DNA of 64,000 bases from Pasteurellaceae bacterium Pebbles2 (GCA_023101505.1 LVZA01000001.1:1178001-1242000); one strand, 5' to 3'. Counted from the first letter of the stretch, positions 1 through 8,510 are shown. Numbers and translations are program-made. Notes: generated by a model not told the origin, from the sequence alone.

Positions 1-704
1 AAAAAGGCTCGGATACGGCGGAACGCATTGGGCCTTTGCGTGGCATTCAGCAAGGGCAAATGACCGCAACGGAATTGCGTAATGGGTTGATTGCAGTGAG
101 CTTGGCGAGCTTTGTATCGGGGGCAAGTTTGATTGCATTGGCGTATGAAAGTGTGAGTGATTTAATTGCTTTTGCGGTGTTGGGGTTGTTGGCGATTTTG
201 GCGGCGATTACTTATACCGTAGGCAAAAAGCCTTATGGCTATTTGGGCTTGGGCGATATTTCGGTCTTTTTGTTTTTTGGTTTATTGGCGGTGTGCGGTA
301 CTTATTATTTGCAGGCACATAGCTTAAGTGCAGACATTTTCTTGCCTGCCGCTGCCTGTGGATTTTTGTCAACTGCGGTGTTAAATATCAATAATTTACG
401 TGATATTGAACAAGATCGCAAAGCAGGAAAAAATACGTTAATTGTGCGAATTGGTGCGGAAAATGGGCGAATTTATCACTGTATTTTATTAGCAAGTGCG
501 GTGCTTTGTTACGTACTTTTTGCCTTATGGCATAAGCCTTTGCTGCTTTTAGTCGTGGTGGTTATTGCCGTATTATTAGCGAAGCACGCTGCGTTTGTTT
601 ATCATCAGAAAGACCCAATGGCATTGCGCCCAATGTTAGGCAAAATGTCGATGTTGGCATTGTTTAGCACAGCGCTGTTTAGTTTGGGCTTGCTAATTCT
701 GTAA
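1..704 (+). CDS. menA: 1,4-dihydroxy-2-naphthoate polyprenyltransferase MenA (5' end outside window)
   Basis: Membrane prenyltransferase of the UbiA superfamily that joins a polyprenyl chain to 1,4-dihydroxy-2-naphthoate, giving demethylmenaquinone. The frame is open to the window edge (first codon at base 3), so the N-terminal part with the first Asp-rich prenyl-diphosphate motif lies outside. Visible are the GSDTAERIGPLR stretch, the second Asp-rich motif in NNLRDIEQDRKAGKNTL, and several hydrophobic helices ending in a Leu-rich C-terminus. The next gene is rraA, 55 bp downstream, the same order as in Escherichia coli. Family assignment is secure; the missing start is a window artefact, not a truncation. 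Confidence 0.93.
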   Translation, partial: KGSDTAERIGPLRGIQQGQMTATELRNGLIAVSLASFVSGASLIALAYESVSDLIAFAVLGLLAILAAITYTVGKKPYGYLGLGDISVFLFFGLLAVCGTYYLQAHSLSADIFLPAAACGFLSTAVLNINNLRDIEQDRKAGKNTLIVRIGAENGRIYHCILLASAVLCYVLFALWHKPLLLLVVVVIAVLLAKHAAFVYHQKDPMALRPMLGKMSMLALFSTALFSLGLLIL

Positions 705-759
705 ACAAGCATATACTAGAACTTGTTGGCGCAAAACATTTGATTAGAAAGGAAATCCT

Positions 760-1260
760 ATGCGTATTGATACTTCAGAACTCTGTGATATTTATCTTGA
801 TCAAGTTGATGTGGTTGATCCCATTTTTTCGAGTTTCGGTGGCGTAACCGCTTTTTATGGCAAAGTTACGACCGTAAAATGCTTTGAAAATAATGGCTTA
901 ATTGAAGAATTATTAAGCGAAGACGGTTCAGGTCGAGTGTTGGTGATCGACGGTGGCGGTGCTGTGCGTCGTGCCTTGATTGATGCTGAATTAGCGCAAC
1001 TTGCTGCAGAAAATCGCTGGGAGGGCATTATCGTTTATGGTGCTATCCGTCAGTTGGCAGAGCTTGAAAATATTGATATTGGTATTCACGCCCTTGCCCC
1101 AATTCCTGTGGGGGCAGACGAGGGAACGCAAGGTGAAAGCGATGTGCCTGTGAATTTCGGCGGTGTAACTTTCTTCCCTGAAGATTTTGTTTATGCGGAT
1201 TTGACAGGGATTATTTTATCTCAAGAGCCTTTAGATTTAGACGATCTTAATAACGAATAA
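760..1260 (+). CDS. rraA: Regulator of ribonuclease E activity A
   Basis: A 166-aa protein, close to the 161 aa of E. coli RraA. RraA is a trimeric protein that binds RNase E and RNA helicases of the degradosome and inhibits RNA decay; it resembles methyltransferases and aldolases in fold but has no known catalytic role. The family core is intact: [11 protein letters not shown] near residues 19-29, [13 protein letters not shown] near 61-73, and the [10 protein letters not shown] segment near 89-98. The acidic C-terminal tail (LDLDDLNNE) is typical. It follows menA closely, so it is probably co-transcribed from upstream, and ends at an uptake-sequence terminator. An AAAGGA Shine-Dalgarno precedes the ATG. 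Confidence 0.95.
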   Translation: MRIDTSELCDIYLDQVDVVDPIFSSFGGVTAFYGKVTTVKCFENNGLIEELLSEDGSGRVLVIDGGGAVRRALIDAELAQLAAENRWEGIIVYGAIRQLAELENIDIGIHALAPIPVGADEGTQGESDVPVNFGGVTFFPEDFVYADLTGIILSQEPLDLDDLNNE

Positions 1261-1274
1261 ATCATTTATTGTCT

Positions 1275-1318
1275 AAAAAGTGCGGTGGAATTTTATAAAA
1301 AATTTAACCGCACTTTTT
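1275..1318 (+). terminator. Uptake-sequence hairpin terminator after rraA
   Basis: Inverted pair of uptake sequences: AAAAAGTGCGGT at 1275-1286 and ACCGCACTTTTT at 1307-1318, loop about 20 nt, ending in a T-run. It lies 15 bp after the rraA stop. Confidence 0.85.
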
Positions 1319-1410
1319 ATTTTTTGTTTATTTCCCGATCATAATCACAAAACCACAAAAAATATGTTGCTTTTTCTTAACAAAAAGATAACGTGTTAGT
1401 ATGGTTTTTG

Positions 1411-1475
1411 ATTAACCAAATTAATTAGTCGAATGAATTAGCCGAACTAATTAGCCAAACCAATTAGCCAAAAAG
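1411..1475 (+). repeat. Five 13-bp tandem repeats in the leader of the DASS transporter gene
   Basis: Units start at 1411, 1424, 1437, 1450 and 1463, each exactly 13 bp, with consensus ATTAGCCAAACTA. The last three keep the ATTAGCC core exactly. The array runs straight into the strong Shine-Dalgarno AAGGAGG, ten bases before the ATG at 1486. A change in copy number would change the leader or the promoter spacing without touching the coding frame. Confidence 0.85.
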
Positions 1476-1485
1476 GAGGCCGACG

Positions 1486-2874
1486 ATGGAATTCACACCC
1501 GAGAAAAAAAGCAGTTTAAATCCAAAAGGAATTATTCTGGTTTTAGATATTGTTTTATTATTTATTTTACTGAATGTGTTGCCCTTCGAGCCACAAGCAA
1601 ACAAAGGCTTGGCATTGTTGGCGTTTGTGGCGGTGTTGTGGTTGACTGAAGCCTTACACGTTACGATTACGGCGATTTTAGTGCCGTTATTGGCGATTGC
1701 CTTGGGCTTGGTGCAAACCAAAGCCGCATTGGTTACTTTTGCTGATCCGACGATTTTCTTATTCTTTGGCGGCTTCGCTTTGGCTACAGCCTTACATATC
1801 CAAAAATTAGATCGCTTAATTGCCAATCGCATTATGGCACTGGCTCGTGGCAATTTACTGGTGGCAACCCTCTATTTGTTTGCCATTACGGCATTTTTGT
1901 CAATGTGGATTAGTAACACCGCCACTGCGGCAATGATGTTGCCATTAGCAATGGGGATTTTGAGCCAGCTTGATCGTGAGCGTGATCATAACACCTATAT
2001 TTTTGTGTTGTTAGGCATTGCTTACAGCGCAAGTATCGGCGGTATGGGAACGGTGGTAGGAAGCCCACCAAATGCGATTGTAGCTTCGCAATTACACATT
2101 TCTTTTGCGCAATGGTTGTGGTATGGCGTACCTGCGGTGTTGATTTTAGTGCCTTTAATGATCGGCACACTTTTCCTTGTGTTTAAACCGAAATTAGATG
2201 TGAAATTTGAGCAAAATTTTGAAAAAATCGAAATGAATTCAGCTCGAATTATCACCTTAGCGATTTTTGCATTTACCGCATTATGTTGGATTTTCAGTGG
2301 CTCAATTAACCCAATGTTGGCATCGTTATTTGGCTTAGAAAAAAATATTGCGAGCTTCGATAGCGTGGTTGCATTGTTAGCTGCTGTGTTAATTGCCGTG
2401 TTTGGCGTGGCTTCTTGGAAACAAATTCAAGACAATACCGAATGGGGCGTATTAATGCTATTCGGTGGCGGTTTGACCTTGAGTGCCGTATTAAAAGATT
2501 CAGGTGCGAGCAAGATTATGGCGGACGGTATCGTGTTTATGATTGAGGGCGGACATTATTACGTTATCGGCTTAATCGTCGCAGCGTTCATCATTTTCTT
2601 AACGGAATTTACTTCAAACACCGCCAGCGCAGCATTGTTAGTGCCAATCTTCATTTCTATCGCTCAAGCGCTTGGCATTCCTGAAATTGGTTTAGCCTTA
2701 ATTATTGGCTTGGGTGCATCTTGTGCCTTTATGTTGCCAGTGGCGACACCTCCGAATGCGATTGTGTTTGGTACTGGCGAAGTGAAACAAAGCGAAATGG
2801 TTCGTGCAGGTTTCTTGCTTAACATCGCTTGCGTGTTCGTGATTGCTACAATGGCGTATTTACTTTGGTTTTAA
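1486..2874 (+). CDS. DASS/SLC13-family sodium-coupled anion (dicarboxylate) symporter
   Basis: A 462-aa inner-membrane carrier of the divalent anion:sodium symporter family, which imports C4-dicarboxylates, citrate or sulfate with sodium. The two family signature SNT triplets are at residues 143-145 (WISNTATAAM) and 377-379 (EFTSNTASAA). They are followed by PPNA loops (GSPPNAIV and ATPPNAIV) that form the paired re-entrant substrate and sodium sites. The whole chain is hydrophobic, with about 11 membrane helices. Length and motif spacing match the Vibrio cholerae succinate transporter VcINDY. Substrate cannot be read from sequence; a dicarboxylate is most likely. The start is fixed by a near-perfect AAGGAGG. 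The leader carries a 13-bp tandem repeat array that may influence expression. Confidence 0.9.
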   Translation: MEFTPEKKSSLNPKGIILVLDIVLLFILLNVLPFEPQANKGLALLAFVAVLWLTEALHVTITAILVPLLAIALGLVQTKAALVTFADPTIFLFFGGFALATALHIQKLDRLIANRIMALARGNLLVATLYLFAITAFLSMWISNTATAAMMLPLAMGILSQLDRERDHNTYIFVLLGIAYSASIGGMGTVVGSPPNAIVASQLHISFAQWLWYGVPAVLILVPLMIGTLFLVFKPKLDVKFEQNFEKIEMNSARIITLAIFAFTALCWIFSGSINPMLASLFGLEKNIASFDSVVALLAAVLIAVFGVASWKQIQDNTEWGVLMLFGGGLTLSAVLKDSGASKIMADGIVFMIEGGHYYVIGLIVAAFIIFLTEFTSNTASAALLVPIFISIAQALGIPEIGLALIIGLGASCAFMLPVATPPNAIVFGTGEVKQSEMVRAGFLLNIACVFVIATMAYLLWF

Positions 2875-2908
2875 TACTAATTAATTAAACCAGTTCAGAG
2901 AAAAATAA

Positions 2909-2952
2909 AAAGGGTTTTGTGTGAAGATAAATGACACAAAACCCTTTATTTT
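2909..2952 (+). terminator. Intrinsic terminator after the DASS transporter gene
   Basis: Stem AAGGGTTTTGTGT at about 2910-2922 paired with ACACAAAACCCTT at about 2934-2946, then a T-run. It stands 35 bp after the stop codon. Confidence 0.85.
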
Positions 2953-2990
2953 TACACCGCACTTTTTTGAGTGAAAAGTACGGTGTGTTT
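2953..2990 (-). terminator. Imperfect uptake-sequence hairpin after acrB
   Basis: ACACCGCACTTTTTT near 2954 pairs with AAAAGTACGGTGT near 2974-2986. One arm is a degenerate uptake sequence (AAGTACGGT instead of AAGTGCGGT). It lies about 45 bp past the acrB stop on the minus strand and likely ends that operon. Confidence 0.65.
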
Positions 2991-3031
2991 TTTATGACTT
3001 TTTCGCTTTTAACGATTTATATTAAGTCAGT

Positions 3032-6000
3032 TTAATGTTGTTTACCACGGCTAATTTGTGGGGCGTTTTCATCGAATTCTGGCAGTGGTTTATGTTGGGT
3101 TGCTAGGAAACTATAAATCACTGGGAGTACGAATAAGGTGAACAATGTGCCGATGGCAAGACCTGCAACGATGACGATACCCATACTAAAACGCATTACT
3201 GCGCCTGCGCCTGAGGCGTAGAGTAATGGGATTAAGCCTGCGATCATTGCGGCAGTGGTCATTAAGATTGGGCGTAAACGCAATCTTGCTGCGGTCATAA
3301 TCGCATCAATGCGGCTTTTTCCGTGCAATAATTGTTCTTCTTTTGCCACTTCACACATTAAGATACCGTGTTTGGTGATTAAGCCGACGAGCGTGATTAA
3401 ACCTACTTGTGAGTAGATGTTTAGCGTCGTACCTGCAAAGTTGGCGATTTTCATTCCCGTGAGCAAGCTCAATATGTTGAGAACAATCAATGCGCCACTG
3501 ATCGCCAGCGGTACAGAAACCAAAATGACCAACGGATCACGAATACTTTCAAATTGAATTGCCAACACTAAGAAGATGATGATGACCGCCAAGATAAAGG
3601 TGGTGGTCAATGAGTTACCCTCTTGTACTAACTGACGTGCTTCGCCTTTGAAGTCGTATTGATAGCCTTGCGGTAAATCTTGTGCGGCAGTTTTTAACCA
3701 TTCAATCGCATCGCCTGTTGTGCTAGTTGGTGATGGCACAGCAGATATAGTCGCTGAGTTCAACTGGCTGAAACGCGCGAGTGATGTCGGTTGCGGTTCA
3801 AGCGACACGGTTAGCAAGCTGCTTAATGGTACGCTCGTGCCGTCGGCGGCGTTGATGTAATAGTTTCTAAAACTTTCAGGCGATAAACGTTGATCACGTT
3901 TTACTTGCGAGATAATTTTATATGCACGTCCGTCAATATCCACTCGAGTAATGGTCGCTGCAGATAAATAGCTGCCTAAAGTATTCGAGATTTGTTGCAT
4001 AGTAATGCCATAAGTCCCAGCTTTTTCTTTATCTACGGTGATCAGCATTTGGGCTGTGTCGTATTGCAAGTCAAGGCTTGTGTAAACGAACATTCCTGAT
4101 GATTTCATTTTCTGCAAGAAATCGCCTGCCACTTCCGCAAGGGCTTTACCACCGCTTGCTGAGCTAATCACAAAGCCGACTGGTGGGCCTTGTTCCCCTG
4201 TGTCAACTTCAGGGAATGCGAAGCCTGAAATAGAAAGCTCAGGAATGCTGGCAGCTTTGGCATTTAGATCTGCCATAATTGCCGATTGTGAACGTGAACG
4301 CTCTTTCCAATCTTTTAAGGTGGTAATAATTAATGCACGGTTTGAGCTTGGTGCACCTGCAATGACCTGTGAATATTGACGTTCTGGCAAGTCATCTAAC
4401 AATTTTTCATATTGTTTTGCCGCTTGTTGAATGTAGTCCACGTTCACATTTGACGGTGCAGTTGCCATACCTAAGAATGCCCCTTTGTCTTCCGTTGGGG
4501 TTAATTCGCTTGAAAGTGAATTAAATAGACTTGGTAGCGTGCCGAAAATAATAATGGCAAACACGAGCATTAATTTGCGTGATTTCATTACTAAAGCAAG
4601 CACATAGGCATAGAAGTTCGTCAACTTGGTTAAAGTGCGGTTAATTCTGTCTTCAAATTTTGAGCTTTCGTGTTTTAGCATTTTACTCGACATCATTGGT
4701 GAAAGTGTCAAAGCAATAATTCCCGAAATAAACACCGCACCTGCAAGGGTTAAGGCGAACTCTTTGAACAATGTGCCTGTAATCCCGTCCATTAACGCCA
4801 TTGGGGAATATACCGCCACAAGGGCAATGGTCATTGAAATGACTGGCACGGCAATTTCTCGTGTACCAATAATTGCGGCTCGGAATGGTGTTTCGCCCTC
4901 TTTGATGTGGCGATCCACGTTTTCCAACACCACAATCGCATCGTCCACCACCAAACCGATAGCAAGGATCAACGCAAGCAAGGTCATTAAGTTAATCGAG
5001 AAACCGAAAATTTGCAGTAAGAAAATTACCCCAATTAATGAAATTGGAATGGTTACGATTGGAATTAAAATCGCACGCAATGAGCCGATGAATAGCATAA
5101 TCACCACTAATACGATCACCACCGCTTCCACAATGGTGCTGATTACGTCGTTAATTGAGCTGTTAATCGCTACGGTACGGTCGTATAAAATATTGGCGTT
5201 GACACTGTCAGGTAAGCCAGCTTTGATTTGCTCGAATAATGGGCGAATGTCTGCCGCCACCGTTAATGGATTGGCTTCTGATGTTGGCGAAATCGCAAGT
5301 ACCACCGCTTCCGCACCATTTGCGGTTGCACGGCTGTTGTCGCTTTCTTTGTTTAGTTCAATGTCGGCAACATCACGCAAACGCACCAATTTTTCGCCTT
5401 GAGAATAAACAATGACATTACCTAACTCGTTAATGCTTTTGGTGGTGGTTTCCACTTTGTTTTTATAAACCGTGTAGTAACCGTTTGAGTTACCTGCGGC
5501 GGTTTGCACGTTATTGCTGCTTAACGCTGACATAATTTGCGGTGCAGATAAGTTTTGTGCCGCTAATTTTTGTGGGTCTAACCAAATACGCATTGCGTAT
5601 TCCGCTGCACCGAAAATATCCACTTTCGCCACACCTTGCACGGTGAACAACTGCGGTTTCACCACACGTTGAATGTAGTCGGTAACTTGGCTGGCATCAA
5701 GTTTGTTAGAGGTGAAGCTGATGTACATAATCCCCGAACCACCGGTTGATGATGTGATGGTTGGATCTTCAATACCGCTTGGTAATGCTGAACGCACCGA
5801 GTTTACTTTCGCCAAAATATCTGCCAATGCACCATTTGGGTCAGTGTTCAGTTTCATTTTCACCGTAATGCTCGATGAGCTTGGGCTACTGCTTGATGAC
5901 ATATAATCAATGTTATCCGCCTGAGCGATAGCTTCTTCAAGTTTCGAGGTGACGAATGCTTGAATTAAGTTCGCATCAGCGCCAGGGTAAGCCGTGCTGA

Positions 6001-6139
6001 CGGAAATTACCGTGGTGGTCATTTTCGGGTATTCACGCACCGTCAATTTTGAAATCGCTTGTAAGCCGAGAATCACAATCAGCAAACTAATCGAAATCGC
6101 TAAAATGGGGCGACGAATAAAAATATCAGTAAATTTCAT
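3032..6139 (-). CDS. acrB: RND multidrug efflux pump, inner-membrane transporter (AcrB type)
   Basis: A 1035-aa proton-driven efflux pump of the HAE1 RND family; it forms a trimer in the inner membrane and exports drugs, dyes and detergents with AcrA and an outer-membrane TolC-like channel. N-terminal KFTDIFIRRP begins the first helix. Helix 4 holds the proton-relay pair in GLVVDDAIVVLENVDRH, and helix 10 contains the conserved Lys in GLITKHGILMCEVAKE. Two large periplasmic loops follow helices 1 and 7. Closest in wording to the Haemophilus influenzae AcrB sequence as I recall it. The start at 6139 (MKFTDIF) is preferred to an in-frame TTG five codons upstream, since AAGGA abuts that TTG too closely. 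Third gene of acrR-acrA-acrB. No outer-membrane channel gene lies nearby. Confidence 0.93.
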   Translation of the reverse strand: MKFTDIFIRRPILAISISLLIVILGLQAISKLTVREYPKMTTTVISVSTAYPGADANLIQAFVTSKLEEAIAQADNIDYMSSSSSPSSSSITVKMKLNTDPNGALADILAKVNSVRSALPSGIEDPTITSSTGGSGIMYISFTSNKLDASQVTDYIQRVVKPQLFTVQGVAKVDIFGAAEYAMRIWLDPQKLAAQNLSAPQIMSALSSNNVQTAAGNSNGYYTVYKNKVETTTKSINELGNVIVYSQGEKLVRLRDVADIELNKESDNSRATANGAEAVVLAISPTSEANPLTVAADIRPLFEQIKAGLPDSVNANILYDRTVAINSSINDVISTIVEAVVIVLVVIMLFIGSLRAILIPIVTIPISLIGVIFLLQIFGFSINLMTLLALILAIGLVVDDAIVVLENVDRHIKEGETPFRAAIIGTREIAVPVISMTIALVAVYSPMALMDGITGTLFKEFALTLAGAVFISGIIALTLSPMMSSKMLKHESSKFEDRINRTLTKLTNFYAYVLALVMKSRKLMLVFAIIIFGTLPSLFNSLSSELTPTEDKGAFLGMATAPSNVNVDYIQQAAKQYEKLLDDLPERQYSQVIAGAPSSNRALIITTLKDWKERSRSQSAIMADLNAKAASIPELSISGFAFPEVDTGEQGPPVGFVISSASGGKALAEVAGDFLQKMKSSGMFVYTSLDLQYDTAQMLITVDKEKAGTYGITMQQISNTLGSYLSAATITRVDIDGRAYKIISQVKRDQRLSPESFRNYYINAADGTSVPLSSLLTVSLEPQPTSLARFSQLNSATISAVPSPTSTTGDAIEWLKTAAQDLPQGYQYDFKGEARQLVQEGNSLTTTFILAVIIIFLVLAIQFESIRDPLVILVSVPLAISGALIVLNILSLLTGMKIANFAGTTLNIYSQVGLITLVGLITKHGILMCEVAKEEQLLHGKSRIDAIMTAARLRLRPILMTTAAMIAGLIPLLYASGAGAVMRFSMGIVIVAGLAIGTLFTLFVLPVIYSFLATQHKPLPEFDENAPQISRGKQH

Positions 6140-6161
6140 ATTGCGAGTCCACAATCCTTAA

Positions 6162-7376
6162 TTACATATTGGTTTTGGTTGCAGGTTGGGTTGTACCCAC
6201 ACCGCTTTTATCAGCTACAACCACTAACGCACCATTGCTTAAACGTTGCTGACCGCCCGTTACGATTTTGTCGCCAATTTTAATATCGCCGTCTTTTAAT
6301 TGAGCATAAATGCCTTGGCGTTCTTTGGTAAACACAGTGATTTGGTTCGCACGATATAATTCGTCGATTTTATCTTTTAAGGCGAATTTTTCGTTGCTGA
6401 GTAATTTATCTTTGTCTTCTTGTGAAAGTGGCGTTAAACGATAGGCAAATTCGCCGTACATATTGTAGCTCACTGCCACTTGTGGGATTACTACTTGGTT
6501 TCTTTGCGTTGGAAGTGCCACTCTTAAGCGTGCGAACATTCCTGATAATAATTTTTTCGCATCAGTAGGTTCAAATGTTGCTTGCACATCGACTAAGCCT
6601 GTGTTTTTGTTAATCGCAGGCTCAAGTGCGGTGATTTTTGCGGCAAAAGTTTCACCCGCACGAGCATCTGATGTAGCAGTTACTTTCTGACCGATAAATA
6701 ACGCATCTAATTGGTTTTGTGAAATAGAGAAATCCACTTTCATTGAGCTGCTGTCTTCCACTCGCACAATCTGCGTTCCCATTGTGATATATTGCCCTAG
6801 GTTGACTTGCATAATACCTAATTTGCCGTCAAACGGCGCAACAATTTTGCGACGTTCAATCGAGGCTTTTAATGAACCAATATTTGCTGAAATTTGGTCT
6901 AAGTTCGCTTTAGCATTGTCTAATTCCACTTGCGACACGCTTTGTGATTTAATCAAATTAGCATAACGTTGATAGGTTAAACGTGCTGCAGGTAACTGTG
7001 CTTCAGCCGCATGCAAACTAGCGGTTTCCACATCGTTGTCTAATTCAACTAACACATCACCTTTACGCACCGTTTGACCTGATTCCACCAAAATACGTTT
7101 AATCGTCCCTGCGGCTTCGGCACTTAACATTGCCCCTTGATTTGGGCGAACTAAGCCTGTGGTTTCAATCACAGGCGTCCATTCTTTGGCTTCCACCGTC
7201 ATCGCTGTTACAGGATTAGCATTTTCAGGCATCGACGCAATGGCTTTATTGATCATTGCGTTTTTCGCCATATTCATACCGATTACGCCAGCAAAAATTA
7301 ATACCGTTACAATCAAGCCCATTTTCAACAAGAAAGCGTGCGAGCGTTTTGGTTTATCCGTTTGGATTTGGGTCAT
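6162..7376 (-). CDS. acrA: RND efflux periplasmic adaptor (membrane fusion protein, AcrA type)
   Basis: A 404-aa adaptor linking the RND pump to an outer-membrane channel. Residues 17-36 form a single N-terminal membrane anchor; there is no lipobox Cys, so it is tethered by a helix rather than by lipid. Then come a first lipoyl half (EAAGTIKRILVESGQTVRKGDVL), a coiled-coil hairpin around residues 110-170, and the second lipoyl half IVAPFDGKLGIMQVNLGQYI. A beta-barrel domain containing the HlyD-family element SGMFARLRV follows, and finally a membrane-proximal domain with an extra charged loop near residues 310-340. It is followed after 22 bp by acrB and preceded by acrR. Confidence 0.93.
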   Translation of the reverse strand: MTQIQTDKPKRSHAFLLKMGLIVTVLIFAGVIGMNMAKNAMINKAIASMPENANPVTAMTVEAKEWTPVIETTGLVRPNQGAMLSAEAAGTIKRILVESGQTVRKGDVLVELDNDVETASLHAAEAQLPAARLTYQRYANLIKSQSVSQVELDNAKANLDQISANIGSLKASIERRKIVAPFDGKLGIMQVNLGQYITMGTQIVRVEDSSSMKVDFSISQNQLDALFIGQKVTATSDARAGETFAAKITALEPAINKNTGLVDVQATFEPTDAKKLLSGMFARLRVALPTQRNQVVIPQVAVSYNMYGEFAYRLTPLSQEDKDKLLSNEKFALKDKIDELYRANQITVFTKERQGIYAQLKDGDIKIGDKIVTGGQQRLSNGALVVVADKSGVGTTQPATKTNM

Positions 7377-7406
7377 AAAAAACTCCGTAAATAATTAAAA
7401 ATAAAA

Positions 7407-7973
7407 CTATTTTTGAATTGAACGCCAAGTTCGTTCAATCACATTTTCTAAAATCTCATTGCTCCATAGCTGCTTAAATGCAGCTTGATCAACCGCCAAA
7501 TTAATTGCCGTTGCCAGCCCTAAAGAAAATAAAATTTTGCTTGGTAAATCACAAAGTACACCAGCACTTTGCGCTTTTTGGCAGAACAAATCCCAATAAG
7601 TTGTGCCTTGAGCCTCGGCACAAATATCCGAAAAATCAGGTAATGAGCGGTATTGGTTTACATTTGCTAACACCATTGGGTTGTCGCAAAGATAATGCCA
7701 AACGTTCCACCACATTTGGCGATATTGCTCAAAGAAACTTAAGGTTTCGTCTGCATTTTTTGCAATCACACATAAAAAAGCATTAAAGGTTCGACGGGCA
7801 AATTGTTCTAATAATTCGTCTTTGTTTTTGAAATAAAGATAAATCGTGCCAGGAGAAACTTTGGCCTCTTTCGCAATTTTGTGCATAGAGAGATGATGAA
7901 AACCCTCACGAGCCATAATTTTTTCGGTGGCGGAAAAAATCTGCGTGAGCGTGTCCGTTTCAGCGTGCGCCAT
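7407..7973 (-). CDS. acrR: TetR-family repressor of the efflux operon (AcrR type)
   Basis: A 188-aa TetR-family repressor. The N-terminal helix-turn-helix is clear: HHLSMHKIAKEAKVSPGTIYLYFKNKDELL spans about residues 22-51, with the typical YxYFxNKxxL end. The C-terminal ligand-binding half is variable, as usual. It is first in an operon with the acrA and acrB genes (30 bp to acrA), so it presumably represses its own operon and is released by pump substrates. A perfect 18-bp palindrome 62 bp upstream of the start is the likely operator. Haemophilus influenzae has the same acrR-acrA-acrB order. Confidence 0.9.
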   Translation of the reverse strand: MAHAETDTLTQIFSATEKIMAREGFHHLSMHKIAKEAKVSPGTIYLYFKNKDELLEQFARRTFNAFLCVIAKNADETLSFFEQYRQMWWNVWHYLCDNPMVLANVNQYRSLPDFSDICAEAQGTTYWDLFCQKAQSAGVLCDLPSKILFSLGLATAINLAVDQAAFKQLWSNEILENVIERTWRSIQK

Positions 7974-8034
7974 AATAAAACCTATTATTGATAATTAAAA
8001 AATTCACCCAGCACCGCATTGAAATCTAGCACTG

Positions 8035-8052
8035 AATGAACGTTCGTTCATT
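8035..8052. promoter_or_regulatory. Palindromic operator upstream of acrR
   Basis: AATGAACG-TT-CGTTCATT is a perfect 8+2+8 inverted repeat containing the GAACGTTCGTTC pattern that TetR-family repressors commonly bind. It lies upstream of acrR and is the most obvious AcrR site. Confidence 0.75.
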
Positions 8053-8321
8053 TTAATGATTTTGAAAATTTAAGCAAGAAAAAGTCGCATAAAAACGAAA
8101 AGAAAGCGAGGTTTGAGCGAGGGGGAATAGTGAAAAAATAAAAAGAAAAAATAGGAATAATAAATAACTTAATGAAAAATAATAAAAATCAGCTTTAAAG
8201 GAAATAATAATTTTTTATTATTAGATAAAGGATAGCTAAGAAAGAAATAATTAGAAAGTGATGCGGAAAAGACAGAAAAATAATGATAAAAATACAAACA
8301 AGAAATTAGGAAAATATTGGA
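8053..8321. other. Non-coding, purine-rich interval upstream of acrR
   Basis: About 270 bp with no credible gene. The plus strand is strongly A/G-rich and very poor in C from about 8080 to 8330 (runs such as GAAAAAATAGG). Short open frames here lack ribosome binding sites and recognisable sequence. It presumably holds the acrR promoter on the minus strand. Confidence 0.6.
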
Positions 8322-8474
8322 TAAAAAGTTAGCGAATTTGCACCGCACTTTTCGCTTAATCAATATTAATTTTTCTATATGTTTTTCTATGTAGCTTACA
8401 GAGAAACCCCTTATGGCATCGTACTCTACCACAAAGTTCGATTTAAGGATAAAGGGGTTTTCCCTGCAAGCTAC
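8322..8474 (-). ncRNA. Candidate small RNA beginning with an 84-nt hairpin
   Basis: On the minus strand, transcription from the promoter at 8482-8510 would begin at about 8474-8475, exactly at the base of a long hairpin. The outer stem pairs 8474-8449 with 8413-8391 (GUAGCUUGCAGGGAAA with UUUCUCUGUAAGCUAC). An inner stem pairs AUCGAACU with AGUACGAU around a loop of about nine bases. Both outer-stem mismatches are G-U wobbles in the minus-strand RNA but A-C mismatches in the plus-strand RNA, which favours minus-strand transcription. After the hairpin, AGCGAA/TTCGCT (8356-8351 and 8336-8331) closes a loop containing an uptake sequence and is followed by CTTTTTA, a plausible terminator, giving about 150 nt. 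I do not recognise the family. Expression is unproven. Confidence 0.55.
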
Positions 8475-8481
8475 GGGGGAT

Positions 8482-8510
8482 ATTTTACAAAAATGTAATT
8501 TTCGTTTCAA
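8482..8510 (-). promoter_or_regulatory. Sigma70-like promoter for the candidate small RNA
   Basis: Minus-strand -35 TTGAAA (8510-8505), 17-bp spacer, -10 TAAAAT (8487-8482). Predicted start 7-8 bases downstream falls at 8474-8475, the first base of the long hairpin. The -35 region overlaps TTTCGTTTC (8500-8508, plus strand). Confidence 0.65.

Noticed and set aside
1330-1370. Possible CRP site upstream of the DASS transporter gene
   Set aside because: Only the TCACA half is clear; the left half does not match TGTGA.
4626-5402. 258-codon plus-strand frame antisense to acrB
   Set aside because: Mirror of a strongly coding region with no known domain; explained by codon bias of acrB.
8391-8474. 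Palindrome as an IS or transposon end
   Set aside because: No transposase, target-site duplication or second copy of the element is visible in the window.
8169-8510. 113-codon minus-strand reading frame
   Set aside because: No recognisable domain or ribosome binding site; starts with TTG inside the small RNA promoter and passes straight through its hairpin.
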